From positions 8,246,001 through 8,310,000 of the forward strand of contig CAVNZM010000001.1 of NCBI GenBank assembly GCA_963693365.1: a DNA stretch of 64,000 nt. Direction: 5' to 3'. This DNA is from Amoebidium appalachense (Eukaryota; Ichthyosporea). Both the position numbers and the translations under genes were made by a program. Numbering within the stretch: the stretch's first letter is position 1; each line of letters begins with the position of its first letter. Below, in pieces: positions 1 through 13,614 of this stretch. Below the pieces are notes generated by a model. The model ran no database searches, was not told the DNA's origin, and saw only the letters and a list, made by a program, of their open reading frames with translations.

Positions 1-95
1 CGATTCACATTTGCCCGACTCCAGGCACAATCATGTCATGTCCCTGCCCAAGCGGAACAATGCTCGTATCCAAACAGCACACACACACACACACG

Positions 96-149
<54 letters not shown>

Positions 150-222
150 CACACGCACACGCACACGCACACACACACACACACACACACACGGGCACGC
201 GCGCACACACACACGCACACGC

Positions 223-274
<52 letters not shown>

Positions 275-283
275 AGCCCATAT
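1..283. repeat. CA/GT microsatellite downstream of HEN1
   Basis: Mostly (CA)n with short CG-containing interruptions from about 78 to 272, directly after the HEN1 stop codon on the minus strand. The reading frames here are repetitive Thr-His or Cys-Val and are not credible proteins. No polyadenylation signal for HEN1 could be picked out. Confidence 0.9.
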
Positions 284-1192
284 TCACACGGATGCATCCG
301 ACCAATCAACACTCTCCTCATCGCTTTCGTCATCTACCAGTGCCCACCTCTCCTCAGGGCCGTCCATTTGCGCAAAATATGGCGAAGATCGCAGCACCTC
401 TAACAGCCAATCGGAATTCAGCATCGACCCACGTGCATGTGCACGTGATTGCAGTAGAGACCACAACTCTTCACGTGTGATGCCACCCTCCTGCGAAAAT
501 GAAAACGAAAACCCCCCGAAAAAATGCAAGTGAGTGTACGTTCGCCGAATTTGAGGTGTGTAAGGGTGGAAAATGAGGGGTTTTGCGCGTGGGGCTGGCT
601 ACCAAGAAAGCAAACCTAGAGATCCCACCTTCATACCTACAACCTGATACAGGGGCTCAAAGTGAAGAAAATTGGCAACACGTATCAAATACGCTATATG
701 GGGGGGGGGAGGGGGGGGAAGGGGGTTCCGTAAGATGGTGTGTGAATCAATCAATTCAAAAGCTAAAGCATTGGAATTGTGTGTGAAGTTTTGTGCTCCA
801 AAAAGACACACATGTGCACATATGCACAAACCCACCGATCGATATAACAAAAAGAGAAAGTCTGGTTTAAAAGATAGCAAAAGATCTGGAGGTAGGCTTT
901 GGATGACTGGATGACTGACCGGCTGGGCTGAAGTTAATTATTACTCGATGAACCCTGACCAGTCGTATTGACCTGTTTATCGTGCACCAAAAAGTTAACA
1001 TACGACAGGCTCATATACACATGGACCAAAAAACGAATTTTTTCTTTTATGCACGACCGTGCGTCTGTGTGTCCACACTTAGAAAGCTGTGCGTGTGAAC
1101 TTTGCCAGCAATAAAGAAGGGAAGGGGAGGGGGAGGGGGAAGGGAGGATGGGGGCCAGTTGGGGGCAGCGGGCACATCTGGGGCGAGCGGGT

Positions 1193-1225
<33 letters not shown>

Positions 1226-4200
1226 GGGGGGAGGTGAATTTTTTATTTTATTTTATTTTATTTTTTTATTTATTAATTTTTTATTTTTTTATTTTTTGGG
1301 GGGGGAGGGGGGGGGGGGGGTTGATCACTCGCAGGCACACAAGAAAGGATACAAGACACCTACCATGCTTCTGCCCATAATGGCCAGGTTTCGGCAGCAT
1401 GCGACAGCATCAATCTCAGCCCTCTCTGCCGGTGTGTATTCATCCACAGGATACATTATGTGCGCCACAAGTTCATGAGATTCCGGTAAAACTATTGGGC
1501 TGCTGTTTGTGTACTCCTCTGTACACACTCCGGTAGCATCACAAAATCCGCAATTTTTTGTAGCAAAGTTACAGAATTTGCCGACAGTATGGGTGCATGT
1601 ATGCATGTCTGGTTGGGGTGGAAGAGGGATTTTGGTGGTGTGTTTGCGCACAAACACGGCGATTTGTGTGGCCCATCCAAGGTGTTGGTGGGTCGGTGGG
1701 GGGTCCCCTACCCCCGTAAAAGTGACGTCATATCCATATTCATGCGCTGTGTTTTGGCACCTGCATATATATCCACGCGTGAGTGCCATGACATAACCTG
1801 GCACATATTGCCCTTATCCACTGAATGAATTGTGTGGTGAGAAGGAAGTTCAACACAAAAGCTTACTTAAATATGACTTTGTTCTAGTTGGTATACTCTA
1901 CCGGTACCTCCCCCCCCCCCCCCCCCCCCCCCCCCGGCCTCACTCTCCCCCTCCCCCCCCCCCCCCCGGGAACCTTGATCCCTTCCCCCCCCCCCCCTCT
2001 CCCCCCCCCCCTGCCTCACTCTCCCCCCCCCCCCCCCCCCCCCCCCTTGGGAGCCTTAATCCCTTTCCCCTCCCCCCTCTCCCCCTCTCCTACCCATATA
2101 ACACACCATATAGTCACATCCAATTATATCCTTGTCTGGTCACACACATACACACTGGACACAAAGTCTGTTCTTGATTAATTTACTCACCATCTAGTCC
2201 CTTCCTCCCTTCCTCCCTACCTCACCACCACCACCCAACTCCCAAAAACGCTTCCCAGCCAACACATTTCTAACGAGTGCAGACACATAGATGGAAGAAA
2301 GTCCTCCCCCCCCCCCCCCCCCCTCCCCTCCCGTCCTCTCTGACACCCACACCCACCCACCCACCCAACCACCCACCCACACACACACACGTTGCACTCA
2401 AACCTCCACATTCCGTCCCCCCCCTCACCCCCCTCCACACACGCACACCCACCCACCCACCATTTCTGGAACTCTGTGCGTGACCATTCAAATTTGTGGT
2501 CTGCATCTCTTAGCCTTTCCTCCTCACCCCACCTGCAGAACACATTATCGAAGAAACATTTTGATGTCAGAAGCTATACACAACCAATACTCACACTTGA
2601 ACTCAATTCAGCTTATCACTTGCGGAGCAAGCCACCCCCCCCCCCCCCCCCCCCCCCCTCCTCTCCCCCCTACATACACCACCACCACCACCCACCCACC
2701 CACCCACCCATTTTCCACTTATCCGCAACCAAAAGAGACCCCCCGCCCCCCTCTCCCCCCTCCAAAAAAAGCAAACCAAAAGAACAAGCCCATTTCCTTG
2801 CCCTTGCGAGACGGGTACATCCCCTTATACATAACTCAGCAACCCCACATAATCCCCAACACACCAACCCAACCGCCCTCTCCCCTCACCCCCCCTTTCC
2901 CCCCCGGGTCCTCCCCTTCCCCCCCCCCCCCCCCCCCCCTCCCCCCCCCCCCCCCCCACCTTCTCTGGGGATGGCACCCACCCAAATAGCACGTTGTAGT
3001 CTCTGTTTGGGGTTGTGATGACCGCAACGGCAGGTTTTAGGGCCCCAAACACGACAGATGGGAAGGCATGAAGGGCAGGCGGGTGGAGGTGTTCGATCCT
3101 GTCACCATGACTCGTTCAGTTTTCTTACCCCCCCTCCCCCCCCCCCCCCCCCCCCTTTGGGAGAAAAAAACAAACAAACAAAGAAACACACGCTCGTGCA
3201 CACACACACCTATTGCGGCCCACTTCGACTGCTATTCCGTCCCCCCCCCCCCCCCCCCCCACCCCCTTTTATACACACTCGAAAACACCCTACATGCCGT
3301 TATCCAACATGCACACATGTATACATACACACACGCACACATACAGACAAACACGCACACGTGCACAGGGACACGTGCATCTGTGTGGACATGTGTGCAT
3401 GCTTTGCCGCACCTCTGTCTCCGCAGGCGCAAACAGGATGAAGAAACTATTCACTGAAAAGGAAGAAAACTCAAACTTAAGTGTAATGATTCAAACGGCA
3501 CTGCAATATGCTCCCCCAAGTTTGCCTACAGGGGTCAATTAACCGTACCACCCCCTTCTCCCCCCTCCCCCCCCCCCCCCCTACGTTCCCTCACCCTCGA
3601 GGCCCCTCCCCCCTCCCTTACCCTCCCCATTTTCCCCCCCTGCTCAATCCCTTGTTCATTCATGTTCATCCCCCCCCCCCCCCCCATCCCCTCCACACCC
3701 ACTTACTTTCCTTCGTTTTTCTCGCTATCCGGGCCATCACACCCTCTCATCCCCCCCCCCCCCCCCCCTTTCTCCGCATCCCCCCCCCCCCCCCCCCGGA
3801 ACTCAACCCCAACTCTATCAAATTGTTTCTTCAACAATCCCCCCCCCTCCCCCTCCTCCCTCCCCCCACTCCCTCTTTCCTCCCCCCCCCCCTCCCCCTC
3901 CCCCTTCTTCCCCGGGGCCATACATCCCCAACCCGCATTAACCCACACGCGGGGATACATACACTTCCACACAGGCCAAAAGGTCTGCCCCGGCTAGCCG
4001 TCCATCAACCACATCCACAGAACCTGACGAGAAAGGCAGCAGTAAGCCTCGTGGGTAGAGGACTTCTCACCGCAAAATAAAGTACACGCACGGCAAAAAA
4101 TGGAAGGGAAAAAAAGAGAGGACACCGCAAACCTTTAACATCCCCCGCCCTCCGCTACCAACAACACCACTACAGCACTGCGCGGATGCACACACACACA

Positions 4201-4564
4201 CCTTTCTGGAGTGTGATCACGTAGCAGTGCCTATACCCCATGGCCGTGTGCACACGACTCACGTTAAAGTAAGGCTGTTGTGCTTTATACCAAAGCAACC
4301 CCCCTCCCCCCCAAAAATATAATATAAAAAAATAACATAGTGAAATGGATACACCAACTTACATATCCCCCCCCCCCCCCCCCCCCCCTGCTCCCCTTCC
4401 CCTGGACCCGAGGATGCCCATTTTTCACACACGTTCTGTCCGCCTACACACACACCACCATTGACATGACGAGATATCTTGTGGAGGTACAGAACCCACC
4501 CGTATACTGTTGTGTAGCAAATTGCATTATTAAATCAATTAGAACTCAACTCAAAAAAAAGTAG

Positions 4565-4611
<47 letters not shown>

Positions 4612-5463
4612 ACACAGGTACACACACACACACACACACACACACAGGCCATGCACACAACCTTTGAGCAGGGTTATGGTTCGTGACTCGTGCCTTGGGC
4701 ACACATGGTCATAGTACAGCGGCTCCAGCTCCCTGCGTGCTGTGTCCAGCACGCTGCCATTTACATCCAGCCCCCACATCTCACTCACCACCTCCACATG
4801 TTTGAGGTAGAGCAGAAGCCGCCCCGCCCCACACCCGTAGTCCACAACCTATAAGAGCCAAGCGATGTTGGAACCAATGCACTTTCCACAACAAGAAAAA
4901 AAAAGCACCAAAACATGTTTACAGGGGAAATTTTGCCATACTCCCCACCGCAGCCAGAAACACACCAAAGGGGTGCTTTGTTCATTAGAGAAGTGCTGCC
5001 ATTTGAATTTCGTTTTCACATGTCAGCCCATGGTCACAGATCAAAAGATCACAATGGCCATCTTCGTGCAGGTAGTTGCACCCACGACAACAACAACTAC
5101 CCAAATAACTGTCCAATTCCAACCCCGACATTGCCCACCCCCACGCCAATCAAAAACTAAACCACAAAAACCGAGCCCAAACAAATTATGAGACAACCTC
5201 ACCAAACATCATCTTCCGTTCATTCCGAACACCCTCTGTTCAGTCCCTGCCCTACTGAGTTAAGTTCGAAATCGTAAATACCACCAATGAAACAGAACCA
5301 AGTCGAGCTAACATACCTTCTTTGCTCCGTGTTTGTTGACCTCTTGGCAGACAAAACGAAGACGCTGAGACCAGAGCGGTGGTTCAAAAAGTATCCGAGC
5401 GTTTTCTTTGTCAACGATTTCTGCATCTTCCAACCCAACGTAGGAGTCACAAATCATAGGCAT
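284..5463 (-). CDS. HENMT1: HEN1-type small RNA 2'-O-methyltransferase, complete, 7 exons
   Basis: Adds a 2'-O-methyl group to the 3' terminal nucleotide of small RNAs (piRNA, siRNA or miRNA) using S-adenosylmethionine. Exons, in gene order: 5463-5317, 4848-4662, 4023-3963, 3098-2982, 2532-2461, 1760-1364, 490-284. All junctions are GT-AG and keep frame, giving 395 aa; human HENMT1 is about 393. Visible motifs: FEPPLWSQR near residue 30, SAM motif [11 protein letters not shown] (50-59), the metal-ligand motif EVIEH (E131, E134, H135), and DHKFEW with H183 as fourth ligand. [10 protein letters not shown] then GWATQIAVF (208-231) match the family C-terminal half. The start ATG at 5463 has an in-frame stop just upstream. 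Residues 238-274 are a Cys-rich stretch without a clear counterpart in animal HENMT1. The gene is divergent from DLST. Family assignment is very secure; the last exon (EGG...DASV, acidic) is supported by phase and acceptor only. Confidence 0.93.
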
Positions 5464-6383
5464 GGCTTTGATATTGTCACCTTAACTCTCATGTGCGGGA
5501 AGGGACATCTGTTTCTAAGTGCAGTACATGTACCAATGACCTTTCCTTGTGAAACGTGCACGATTCCCAAGGTCAGCCCATCTCAATCGTCCTGTGTTAT
5601 CGACATGGGTAGTCTGGTTGCAAGCCCAGGTCATGTCAGGCATCCATAGTGTTTCTGGCACGAGGCATCCGGCATGGGTCAGGCCTTATGTACAGCATAT
5701 GCCGATTGAATTTGACCTGTGGGCAGCATAAACATCCTGGCCTTAAGCTCAGCAAGTTATTAACCAATCTTTCACACCATTCAGACTCCACAGAAGCAAG
5801 AGATTTTCACAACACAATTGTAACGGTTTGTTGACACTTGAACCGTTTATGTGCTCTTTTTATGAAGTTGGCGCACTGGCTGTGAATAAACAAGGGAGAG
5901 CCAATCAAAGCTGAAAGAGCATCCGCCGAACCAATCGGGTGGCTGGAGTCGAAAATGGGCGCGGCTGGCTATGACCTCACGGCACTACCATAAAAGGAGT
6001 GATTATAAATGTTTTCATTGGTGAAGGCAATTCAAGTGCAGGTGGTTTCCCGGGAGCCAATTAAAGCTCTACTCACTCGAGAGGGGCAAAACGATTTAAC
6101 ATTACCTGTATATATATGTGCATGTTTGCCACTATTATAAAAGCAATTTTTAAACATATTATAGTAAAATACACCAACAAAATATGAAATGTTAATATAA
6201 AGCGGTAATACTTAGGTGCAATAAAATTAAGACGCCATCGCTTCTAAATGGTTATTTTGCCCGCCTCTGCTAAATGGGCCGCAAGGTGTGCTTTTCGACA
6301 CAAAACAGCCACCCCCGCATCAGGCATTCACACACACACGGCCCCTTGACAGACGAGCCGACTGGTCAGGCTCGTAGCTGAAA
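5464..6383. promoter_or_regulatory. Bidirectional HEN1/DLST promoter region with CCAAT boxes
   Basis: This 920-bp spacer separates the two divergent start codons and is free of long homopolymers, unlike the introns. CCAAT boxes lie at 5764-5768, 5901-5905, 5931-5935 and 6057-6061, with an inverted copy (ATTGG) at 6017-6021. CCAAT is the NF-Y target in animals and fungi; its use here is inferred. No convincing TATA box was chosen. The stretch 6100-6240 is AT-rich. Confidence 0.55.
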
Positions 6384-9300
6384 ATGCTGACTCGTGCGAG
6401 CACTGCCGCGCTTAGGCGCTTGTCTGTTACCGCTGCCGCCCGGGTACGAAAGCGTTTATAACGACATATTAGCTAGCTATTCATGTTAGACATGTTGATG
6501 TGCTTTTTTTTTTTTTTTTTTTTTTTTCCCTGCCTTGCCAACGAGCAACCATTTATGCCACTCAGCCATGTTCTCGAAGTCGTGGACTCCAACGTTACGA
6601 CGCCCACTCATACAGCCACTGCATTTTTTTTTTCCAGGATTTACGCTGCGTCACCTTTTTTTCTAGTGTCCTTTTGACATCGAGACAGATAGATGGGCAT
6701 CAGTTTGACACCGGCCAGGCTCCCTCCCCTGTGTACATGTTCTGTACTAACTGGGGGTGTGCACAGGCCGGCCGCCAGTCCGCACGGAGGGCCAGCCATG
6801 TTGCTGCTGCCGTGAGCCGCCCCGTTGTGTCTGCCCGGGTTGCTGTGCCCGTGGCCATCTCCTCCGTCCGCCACTTCCGCGCCACCTCGGCTGCCTGTGA
6901 GTACCAGAAGTTCACCATCGTTGTAGCTGGAACACGGATTATGGTCGGATAGACAGGGTGGGGAAGGAAGAAGGGCGGAGGGGTTTTTTTTTGGGGGGGG
7001 GGGGAGGGGGAGGGGGAGGGGGGGGGAAGGGGAGGTTAGAGAAACAACACGAAGTTTTATTTGGGGTGAGAGAGGGCAATGAATTTCTTTGCAGTAAGAC
7101 TTCTGGTTTTGGCTTCCTCCCTCGTGGATTTACAAGCTTTTAAGGATAGTCATCCCCCTTCCCCCTGTCTAGACTCTACACAGAGGGAGTTGGGAAAACA
7201 CAACAGGTGTCAGCACGTTCGGAAACGGGGAAGGATAAATGGCCATGGTGGTGGTGTGTGGGTGGAGTGGTGGGTGGTGGCTGGAAGCCACCGAAACGGT
7301 GGTGCTTAGTATGTGGATGTGGGTGATGAACGGGGGTAGGAGGGGCAGGTGGGTGGAGGGGGAGGGGGGGGGGGGATCGAAGAGGATGGGAAGGGCAGTT
7401 ATCAAGGTTGGTGCTGGAGTTACTGGAGATGCTCCTTTTCCCTAACACCCGGCCAACACGATTCATAATCTCCCACGATTGGGTTCTCTTTGTTACTGAC
7501 TGAGTGTGTTTGCAGTTGAGAAGAAGGTCATCCCCGTGCCCAACCTGGCTGATTCCGTCACAAACGGTGACATCTCTCAATGGACTAAGAGTATGCTTCC
7601 CATCTCCCACATTTTTCCCCTTCACTTTGCCCTTCGTCGCGTTTGTAGCTGTCCTGAGGCACTCATTCATCTTCAGTCTTCCAACAGTCTGAAACTGCAG
7701 CCGCTTCTCCCCCACACCTCTCAAGCCCCTGTAAATCGCCCCTACTTGTGGTTTCTGCTGCTCTACCACTCTCTTGTATTTCATCTCATTTTTTCTTAAC
7801 CCAATCAATTGCATGATCCTGCTGAAAATCATTCGGGCAGAGCACGTTGATAGATGCCTAACCAATGCCAATTCTTCAAATCACCAGAGTTTAAGATGAT
7901 GCAGCTTCAGTAAATACAGTGCAGTACCTGACACTGATCAATTGCATGTGCAGAGGTCGGTGACTATGTCAACGTGGACGATGTCGTGTGCGTGCTCGAG
8001 ACCGATAAGGTGAGGTTTTCTCTCGCTTCTGGGTGCTATCTCTGTCTTTCGTGTCAGGAATTGGGTGCGTGTGTGATTGAAGGAGGAGAGCGTTGGTTTC
8101 CGATGCTCCCCCTTCTCCCCCCCCCTTCCTCTTCCTCCTTTCCCTTCTCTCCCTCCTCTCTCTCTAGGGACGAGCATTGCTGCAAAGAACCAGGGCTTTG
8201 TTCTTTGGAGTGTCAATTCTTGCTCCTCCGTTTGTACGTGCTTGTATGGCTGCAATGACCTGTATAGTATCAGGAGTTGTGGATAGAATTCGAACCCCAC
8301 AAAACGAAGGTGGTTTTGTTTTCAAGTAACATCTGGTGTTTACCCTGCCGGCAAAGTCATACTGCACCTCTATTATAATGCTAAAGATCCACATATCTTT
8401 AGCAGAAGCCAACATAAAGAACCACTGCCTTCAAACTTACCCCCCAACTCTCACCATTGGAGAAATTTCCTCTTAAGGACAAGGTGGACCTTGGCAGTGA
8501 ACCATTACCACATGCCTGACACCTTTTTTCTTTTTGTTTTCTCTTTTTTTCTTTCCTTTTTCCAGGTTGATATCGAGGTGTCGTCGCCAGCTTCTGGTGT
8601 GATCACACAGGTGTTTGCCAACCAGGGTGACTCTGTCGAGGTCGGCCAGAACCTCTTTGAGCTCGACACCGCCGGTATGTGCCCGGATACATGGAGGGAG
8701 ATAATATTGGGTGGTTATGCATGGAGAAAGATTATATTGGGTGGTTTTGCACGGAGAAATAGATGGGTGGGTGGAAGGATGGGGATGAGGGAGGGGGAGG
8801 TAATCGCTCTTAGCATCACTGCAGGTTGTTGTTTTGTAGTCATATATGAACAGTTAAGAATATGGGAGGGAAGGGGAAGGGGGGAGGGGGCTGGTATTCT
8901 GGTGCATTTATTATCACGGGAGATTGTTTGGGTAGGACGTGTTGGCGTGTGTGTGTGTAGGGAGGGGAGAGTGGGGGTGCATGGGGCGAAGGGGGGGGGG
9001 GGGGGGGGGGCTTGATACCGTTTAGACAATGACAAGTGTCAGTCTTACTCTATGCCACTTGCCCCCCCCCCCCCCCCCCCCCCCGGGGGCACACACACAA
9101 CACACACACACAAAACATCACCGCTCGTTCCTACACACGTCTGTGCTTAAATATCCGAAGTGGGTTTTCTGTTTTGAATCTTTTCTCTTCACACTTTCTG
9201 ACTCATTGTAACTTTTCCTCACCCTCTCCTCTCCTCTCCCCTTACCTTCCCCCCGCCCCCCCCCCCCCCCCCCCCTCTTTCCCCGGGTTCTGTTCATTAT

Positions 9301-10364
9301 GCATTCTCTTCATGTGTCCTTTGCACTGTGCATTTTTTTTTCTTTTATGAATGTGTACTTGGTGTTCTATAACACATTCTGACCCTCCCACTACCCCCCC
9401 CCCCCCCCCCCCCCCCCCCCCACCCCCACCTCTCCGTCTCCCAACCTTCTCTCCCCCTCTCTCCCTCCCTCTACTCCCTCCCGCCCTTTCCCCTCCCCGC
9501 CCTCCCTTCCCCCTCTCTCTCTCCCTTACCCCCACAGCCACTGCCGGGTCTGCTGCCCCAGCTGCGGCCCCCAAGGCCGAGACCCCGGCTCCCGCTACCC
9601 CGGCTCCGGAGAAGAAGGCCGAGGCCCCCGCCGCTGCTCCCCCCAAGGCTGCGGCTCCCCCCGCACCTAAGCCCGCTGCACCGGCACCAAAGGCCGCGGG
9701 TAGGTGCTTGTTTTGTTACTTTTTTCTTTTTCTTGGTTGGAAGGAGGGTGGGTGGGGGGGGGGGGGGGGGGGGAGGGGGGGTTTGGGGGGGGGGGGAATC
9801 TAGGTGTGTGTGTGTGTGTGCGTGCGTGTGTGTGGAGCCTGTTTTTGTGCATATCGGCTAGCTGATCAGTCAACATTCAGAACAAACTATGCAAAGCCGT
9901 GTCGCAAAGAGAATGGAAGACAATATACCGCGGAGGGAGGGGGGGGGGGGGGAGTAATGCATGATTGTTGTACACGTGCTAACCATCCGTAATTTCCAGC
10001 CCCTGCCGAGGCTGCACCTGCCCCCGCTGCCGCCGCATATGGCGAACGCCGGGTAAGACCCCCTGTTTTCATTTTGGTTGAAATGTCGCGGACGTACACC
10101 CGTGCCCATTTCTTGTTGTTTCTAATATGCTCGTGCCCTGTTAATATGTATCTGCATACACGCATATCTGTGCATGGAGTGATTTTTACTTGTGTAGACG
10201 TGAATTTGGAATATGCCTCCTGTGTTTCTATTGTGACCCCCCCCCCCCCCCCCCCCCCCCCCCGAGGATGAGCTCTGCTTATTATGCATACTCTTTATGT
10301 ATGGTTTGCATTCTGCATCGTGTTATCCGTTGTTCTTGTGTACTTCGTACTTTTTGACGCATTC

Positions 10365-10399
<35 letters not shown>

Positions 10400-11971
10400 T
10401 TCTTTCCCCCGTGGTCTGCCAATATACAGATTTTTCCCCATACGTCCAATACTACAATTAAGTGACATCTTGATCATTTGGGCTCCACTCCCCCCCGAAA
10501 AAAAAATACCCACCCGATCCCCCCACGTGTCAGACACCTACATGGGTTGGTTTTCTCATGGGATCGCACACGGGATAAGACACACTTAAGACATGCACAC
10601 ACACATACGCACACACACACACATACATACACACACAGATCCCACTGCCTGCCATAGCAGGATACTACTTGCCATCATTACCTCCCCCCCCCCCCCCCCC
10701 CCCCCCTCCCCCCGGCGCGTGAATCCTTCCAGAGCACACAAACATATCATACACTCTTCATATCCATGTGCCCTTTTTCATATCCATTTACCATCTGCCT
10801 ACCCCAAATACCTGTGACCATGCACGTCATGTATCTGTGTGCTGATTCACTGTGTACTAAGTGTGGTATGTGGTATGTGGTATAGTATGTCTCCTGTGTG
10901 CTGGTGCACTGTGACTACCAGTCATGGTATGTGGTATGTGGGATGGTATGTATCTGTGTGCTGATTCACTGCCTGCAGGTCAAGATGAACCGCATGCGCC
11001 TGCGCATTGCCGAGCGCTTGAAGGATGCCCAGAACACAAACGCCATGCTGACCACCTTCAACGAGGTCGACATGAGGTCAGTGCCTGCAAACACACACAC
11101 ACACATGCACACACACACACACACACAAAACACACCACATACCCAGTCTCATCCACCCCTCCCCCCGTATTCTCCTTTGCGTTGTACTACTGGGTACTCT
11201 GGCCCCCTCCCCCGTCCCCCCTCCCCTCGCCCACACGGCCGCATGCAAAACACCTGCCCCTACCTTCATCCTTTTTTGGGTTTTGTGGTGCTTCGTTGTC
11301 CCCCCCCCCCCCCCCCCCTCCCCTCTTCCTCCTCCTCCTCCTCCTCCTCCTCCTTCTGGGGATGGGCACTGCTTGTTATGCATTCTTGTGTGTGGATTGC
11401 ACTCTGCATTGTGTTGTCTGTCATGAATATTTACTTCGTACACTATGACACACCCCACAACCCCCCCCCCAACAGTATCTGAGTTGGGTTTCGTTAACGA
11501 GGTGAATAGGTCGAAACTCGGGTACTGTGGATGACGTGGGCCCCCCCTGAGAATGGGCTCTGCTTATTATGCATACTCTTTATGTATGGCTTGCATTCTG
11601 CATCGTGTTATCCGTTTGTTCTTGTGTACTTAGTACTTTTTGACGCATTCAAACCCCCCCCCCCCCCCCCCCCTCCCCCTATCACAACTCCAGCCCACAA
11701 CTCATAGATCACAGAGCACGGGCCCACTCCTTCCCCATACTCCCACCCTCGTTCTATTGCTCTTTGTTCCCATCCCCCCTCCCCCCTCCACCCCCCCCCC
11801 CCTCCCTCCCCAAAACACCACAAGCACACACACATACACTCACGCCGCCATCCGCCCACCTGCCCATCCATCCTTCTATCCCATGCACGTCACCTACCTC
11901 TGCAACCACTTAATCGTTATATGCACCAGTATGTGTGTCATATTCGGCCATGTGTACTCGGGTGTGCTCAG

Positions 11972-12034
<63 letters not shown>

Positions 12035-12858
12035 CCCATGTGTATATTTACTAGTATACATATACCCCTACGTACATGTATATGCACCACTAACACACCT
12101 CTACACAGCAACATCATGGCTCTGCGCAACAAGTTCAAGGACGACTTCCTCAAGGCCCACGGTGTCAAGCTGGGCTTCATGTCTGCTTTCCTGTCCGGCA
12201 CGGCATCTGCACTCAAGGACCAGCCGGTCGTCAATGCCGGTACGTGCACACACATGCACACACGTGTGTATATGCAGGCAGAGGTAGAATGCACGTGAGA
12301 GAGATGGGGGGAGAGACGGAGGGGGCTGGAGACCGGGGGAGATGGGGTGGGGGGAGGGGGGGGAGGGAGAGATGCGGGGCGGGGTGGGGGGAGGGGGGAG
12401 GGGGGATAGGGAGGGACTGGGGGAGGGAGAGATGGAGGGGACAGAGAGTAGAAGAGGCATCCTCAAGAGCATACACACATGCTGCCATGTAGACACACAC
12501 ATTCACTCACAACCATGCCCCACAAGCTCTTGCCCCCCTCGGGTACTGTGGATGACGTGGGCCCCCCCTGAGGATGGGCTCTGCTTATTATGCATACTCT
12601 TTATGTATGGTTTGCATTCTGCATCGTGTTATCCGTTTTTCTTGTGTACTTCGTACTTTGACACATTCAACCCCCCCCCCCCCTCGCCCCCAATCCGTCA
12701 CCCCCGTTGTCGTTCGTCGGGAATTAGTACTTCGGTCGTTGTTTTAACACGTTCTACCCCCCCCCCCCCCCCCCTCACACACACACACACAGTCATTGAT
12801 GGCCAGGAGATCGTCTACCGTGACTCCATCGACATCAGCGTGGCTGTTGCCTCCCCCA

Positions 12859-12900
<42 letters not shown>

Positions 12901-13575
12901 TCAATCTGGAAGATTGACCGGAGGATGCGGGGCGTTTTATGGGAGGGGAGTGGGGGGGGGGGGGGGGAGGGGGGGGGGGGGGGATGCGGGGGGTTTTTTT
13001 GGGGGGGGGGGGGGGTTGTTCATGCCATTGGCGAAGTCGGTGGGGAGGAAGGAAGTTGGAGGGGGAGGGTTGAAAGAAGTTGAATAGGACACCGGATGTG
13101 TGCTATGACGAAGAGCACACAGTTGGCATGGCATGTGACTCAGGTTGTGTCCGTTGTTTTTCGGGTTTCAGTGCTAACAAGTTTATTTTCGTTTTTCGTT
13201 TTTCGTTTTTTTAGGGTCTGGTTGTGCCTGTGATCCGTGGGTGCAACAACTACAACTACGCTGATTTCGAGAAGGCAATTGCCTCCCTGGGCAAGAAGGT
13301 ACGTCTTTTTCTTGTTTTGTTCGTTTGTTGTCCTTTTGAGGAAAAGGGGGCGGGGGGAGGGAGGGGGGCTGGGATTGTGTCCTACGAGGTGGGGAAGGGA
13401 AGGGGTGAGGTGGCGTGAGGGGGAGGGGGGGGGGGGGATGTGAGGGAGGTCGGTGAATTAGTTTAAAATTCTCATGGTGGGCGAGAAAAAGGCAGGAGTA
13501 GAAATGACCTGCCCACAAATACGTAAGAGGCCAATATGGGCTTAGTTTTTTTGTTCATCTTCCTCTTCTTCTTCT

Positions 13576-13614
<39 letters not shown>

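Noticed and set aside
5287-5649. 120-codon plus-strand frame starting [12 protein letters not shown]
   Set aside because: It lies antisense to HEN1 exon 1 (FEPPLWSQR motif) and continues into the promoter spacer; shadow of the real exon.
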